DNA from: Elusimicrobiota bacterium
GTDB lineage: Bacteria > Elusimicrobiota > Elusimicrobia > UBA1565 > UBA9628
Assembly: GCA_028865585.1 (NCBI GenBank)
Contig: JAGWJU010000074.1
Span: 1-6,505 of the forward strand
Length of the DNA: 6,505 nucleotides
Direction: 5' to 3'
The position numbers and the translations under genes are program-made. The notes beneath the pieces are model-generated. The model did not search any database. It was not told the origin of the DNA and worked only from the letters and a program-made list of their open reading frames with translations. Position 1 is the first letter of the stretch. Each line of letters starts with the position of its first letter. Below, one piece after another: positions 5,103-6,505 of the stretch.

Positions 5103-5108
5103 TTTATA
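5103..5108 (-). promoter_or_regulatory. -10 box of the small membrane-protein gene
   Basis: TATAAA (5 of 6) lies 13 bases before the ATG at 5089, in the AT-rich gap after glpK. Predicted initiation near 5096 leaves a leader of about 7 bases. No good -35 is seen; the spacer is occupied by the inverted repeat at 5109-5122. Confidence 0.5.
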
Positions 5109-5122
5109 TTAACAAATGTTAA
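5109..5122. promoter_or_regulatory. Perfect inverted repeat, possible operator
   Basis: TTAACAAATGTTAA has two perfect 6-base arms (TTAACA/TGTTAA) around a 2-base centre. It abuts the -10 candidate at 5103-5108, in the spacer region where a repressor would block polymerase. It lies between the glpK stop and the small gene. It has no GC-rich stem and no T-run, so it is not a terminator. The binding protein is unknown. Confidence 0.45.
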
Positions 5123-5131
5123 AAGCGAATT

Positions 5132-6505
5132 CTATTCGACCCAATTAAATGAGCGAGTCACCGCCTTTTTCCAGCAACGATAAAGATCGGAGCGCTCGCT
5201 CTCCGGCATGCGGGGCTCCCACGACCGGCCCGCGCGCCAGTTGGAGCGCAATTCGTCCAAATCCCGGAAGAACCCCGCGGCCAGCCCGGCGGCGCAGGCC
5301 GCGCCCAGGGCCGTCGTCTCCAGGACGGTCGGACGCACCACGGGCCGGTTCAAGATGTCCGCCTGGAACTGCATGAGCGTGGCGTTGGCCGCCATGCCCC
5401 CGTCCGCGCGCAGAGAGTCCAGCCTGACGCCCGAGTCCGCCTCCATCGCCTCGACGACCTCCCGGATCTGGTAGGCCGTGGCCTCGAGCGCGGCCCTGGC
5501 CAGGTGGCCCTTGTTGGCGTAGCGCGTCAGGCCCGCGACGACGCCGCGCGCGCCCGCGTTCCAATAGGGGGCGTAGAGTCCGGAAAAAGCGGGCACGAAG
5601 TAGACGCCGCCGTTGTCTTCAACCGTGCGCGCCAGGGCCTCGACGTCCGAGCTGCGGCGGATAAGGCCCAGATTGTCGCGCAGCCACTGCACCAGGGCTC
5701 CGCCCACGGCGACGCTCCCTTCCAAGGCGTAGAGCGCGGGGCTTTTCCCCAGTTTGCAGGCGACCGTGGTCACGAGGCCCGAGGAGGACGTGACGGGCGA
5801 GGTTCCCGTGTTCATCAGCAGAAAGCAGCCGGTGCCGTAGGTGCTTTTGGCCTCCCCCCGGTTGAAGCACGCCTGTCCGAAGAGCGCGGCCTGCTGATCG
5901 CCCAGGATTCCCGCGATGGGAACGCCTTCAATCGCCGGGAGCCGCGCGCGGCCGTAGATTTCGGCGCTCGAGCGCGGCTCGGGCAGAATTTTTTCGGGAC
6001 TCGCGAAGAGCTTCAAGATGTCCCGGTCCCACGCGAGCGTCTTAAGGTTGAGCAGCTGCGTGCGGCTGGCGTTGGTCGCGTCCGTGGCGTGCACGCCGCC
6101 CTTGGGCCCGCCGGTCAGATTCCAGAGGAGAAAGGAGTCGACGGTGCCGAAGAGAAGCTCGCCCGCCTCGGCCCGCGCCCGCGCGCCGGGGACATGATCG
6201 AGAATCCAGCGGAGCTTCAAGCCGCTGAAATAGGTCGAAAGCGGCAGGCCCGTCTTCGCGCGCAGGCGGTCTAGCCCGCCGTCCTTGGCCAGCTCCGCGA
6301 CGGAGTCCTGCACGCGCGTGTCCTGCCAGACGATGGCGTTGCCGACCGCACGGCCGGTCTTGCGGCTCCACACCACCGTGGTTTCCCGCTGGTTGGTGAT
6401 GCCGACGGCGGCCAGGTCTTGGGGCCGCAAGCCTTTGCGGCGCATGGCCGCGGCCACGACCTCCTGCGTGCGCCGCCAGATCTCGGCCGGCGAGTGCTCG
6501 ACCCA
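5132..6505 (-). CDS. glpK: Glycerol kinase, 5' end cut by window edge
   Basis: The frame is open to the window edge and gives 457 residues of an FGGY-family kinase. It phosphorylates glycerol with ATP to sn-glycerol 3-phosphate in the cytoplasm, feeding glycolysis and phospholipid synthesis. Counting from the first visible residue: WVEHSPAEIWRRT (1-13), GITNQRETTVVW (35-46) with the glycerol-binding Arg-Glu pair 40-41, NAIVWQDTR (56-64), TYFSGLKLRWIL (91-102), the catalytic Asp203 in GDQQAALFGQ (202-211), STYGTGCFLLMNTG (221-234), and ADGGMAANATLMQFQADIL (367-385) near the nucleotide site. Aligning Arg40 to Arg83 of E. coli GlpK implies about 43 missing N-terminal residues, including the first catalytic Asp. 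The E. coli fructose-1,6-bisphosphate loop (GGxGGTR before IPI) is replaced by LPAIEG before VPI, so that feedback control is probably absent. The stop lies 42 bases before the next minus-strand start, with no terminator between. Confidence 0.97.
   Translation of the reverse strand, partial: WVEHSPAEIWRRTQEVVAAAMRRKGLRPQDLAAVGITNQRETTVVWSRKTGRAVGNAIVWQDTRVQDSVAELAKDGGLDRLRAKTGLPLSTYFSGLKLRWILDHVPGARARAEAGELLFGTVDSFLLWNLTGGPKGGVHATDATNASRTQLLNLKTLAWDRDILKLFASPEKILPEPRSSAEIYGRARLPAIEGVPIAGILGDQQAALFGQACFNRGEAKSTYGTGCFLLMNTGTSPVTSSSGLVTTVACKLGKSPALYALEGSVAVGGALVQWLRDNLGLIRRSSDVEALARTVEDNGGVYFVPAFSGLYAPYWNAGARGVVAGLTRYANKGHLARAALEATAYQIREVVEAMEADSGVRLDSLRADGGMAANATLMQFQADILNRPVVRPTVLETTALGAACAAGLAAGFFRDLDELRSNWRAGRSWEPRMPESERSDLYRCWKKAVTRSFNWVE

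Noticed and set aside
5504..6274. Long plus-strand open frame (256 codons) opposite glpK
   Set aside because: Antisense shadow in GC-rich DNA; the minus-strand frame is unambiguous glycerol kinase.
1..6505. Defence, toxin-antitoxin, CRISPR or mobile-element system
   Set aside because: All genes but two are recognisable housekeeping or envelope proteins; no transposase, repeat array, terminal inverted repeats or target-site duplication was seen.

Overview
This is a compact, GC-rich bacterial stretch. It encodes an outer-membrane-type beta-barrel candidate and several exported proteins with Sec signal peptides, so the host is most likely a diderm (Gram-negative) bacterium. The sequence alone does not fix the phylum. 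The style (high GC, short gaps, isolated single-gene units, TATAAT-like boxes almost touching the start codons) would suit a metagenome-derived lineage such as Elusimicrobiota, but that is only an impression. No mobile element, CRISPR array, tRNA or rRNA was seen, and no gap exceeds about 110 bases.

Layout. Positions 1-1125 (minus strand) hold a two-gene cysteine-biosynthesis unit: a CysM-type cysteine synthase and, overlapping its stop by 4 bases, the N-terminal third or so of an M67/JAMM metalloprotease cut by the window edge. In actinobacteria the same pair works with a sulfur-carrier protein. At 1126-1231 a divergent promoter region separates this unit from osmC (1232-1666, plus), a thiol peroxidase for organic hydroperoxides. 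OsmC converges, with a 4-base overlap of stop codons, on an unrecognised exported barrel-like protein (1663-2391, minus). That gene is divergent from an NlpC/P60 cell-wall hydrolase (2419-2904, plus). The two share one AT-rich promoter core, with overlapping -10 boxes inside a dyad that contains both start codons. The hydrolase is followed by a CvpA-family membrane protein (2922-3683, plus). This converges on an exported trypsin-like serine protease (3692-4732, minus). Behind that lie a small membrane-anchored hypothetical protein (4820-5089, minus) and glycerol kinase glpK (5132 to the window edge, minus, missing about 43 N-terminal residues).

How it fits together. The window is ordinary housekeeping and envelope content: cysteine synthesis, peroxide defence, peptidoglycan remodelling, an exported protease and glycerol use. 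The most distinctive feature is expression architecture. Five promoter-proximal genes have a -10-like hexamer whose predicted transcription start falls 0-7 bases from the start codon, and none of them has a Shine-Dalgarno sequence. By contrast osmC and the internal M67 cistron have strong Shine-Dalgarno sequences. This suggests widespread leaderless translation in the organism. No clearly new multi-gene system is visible.
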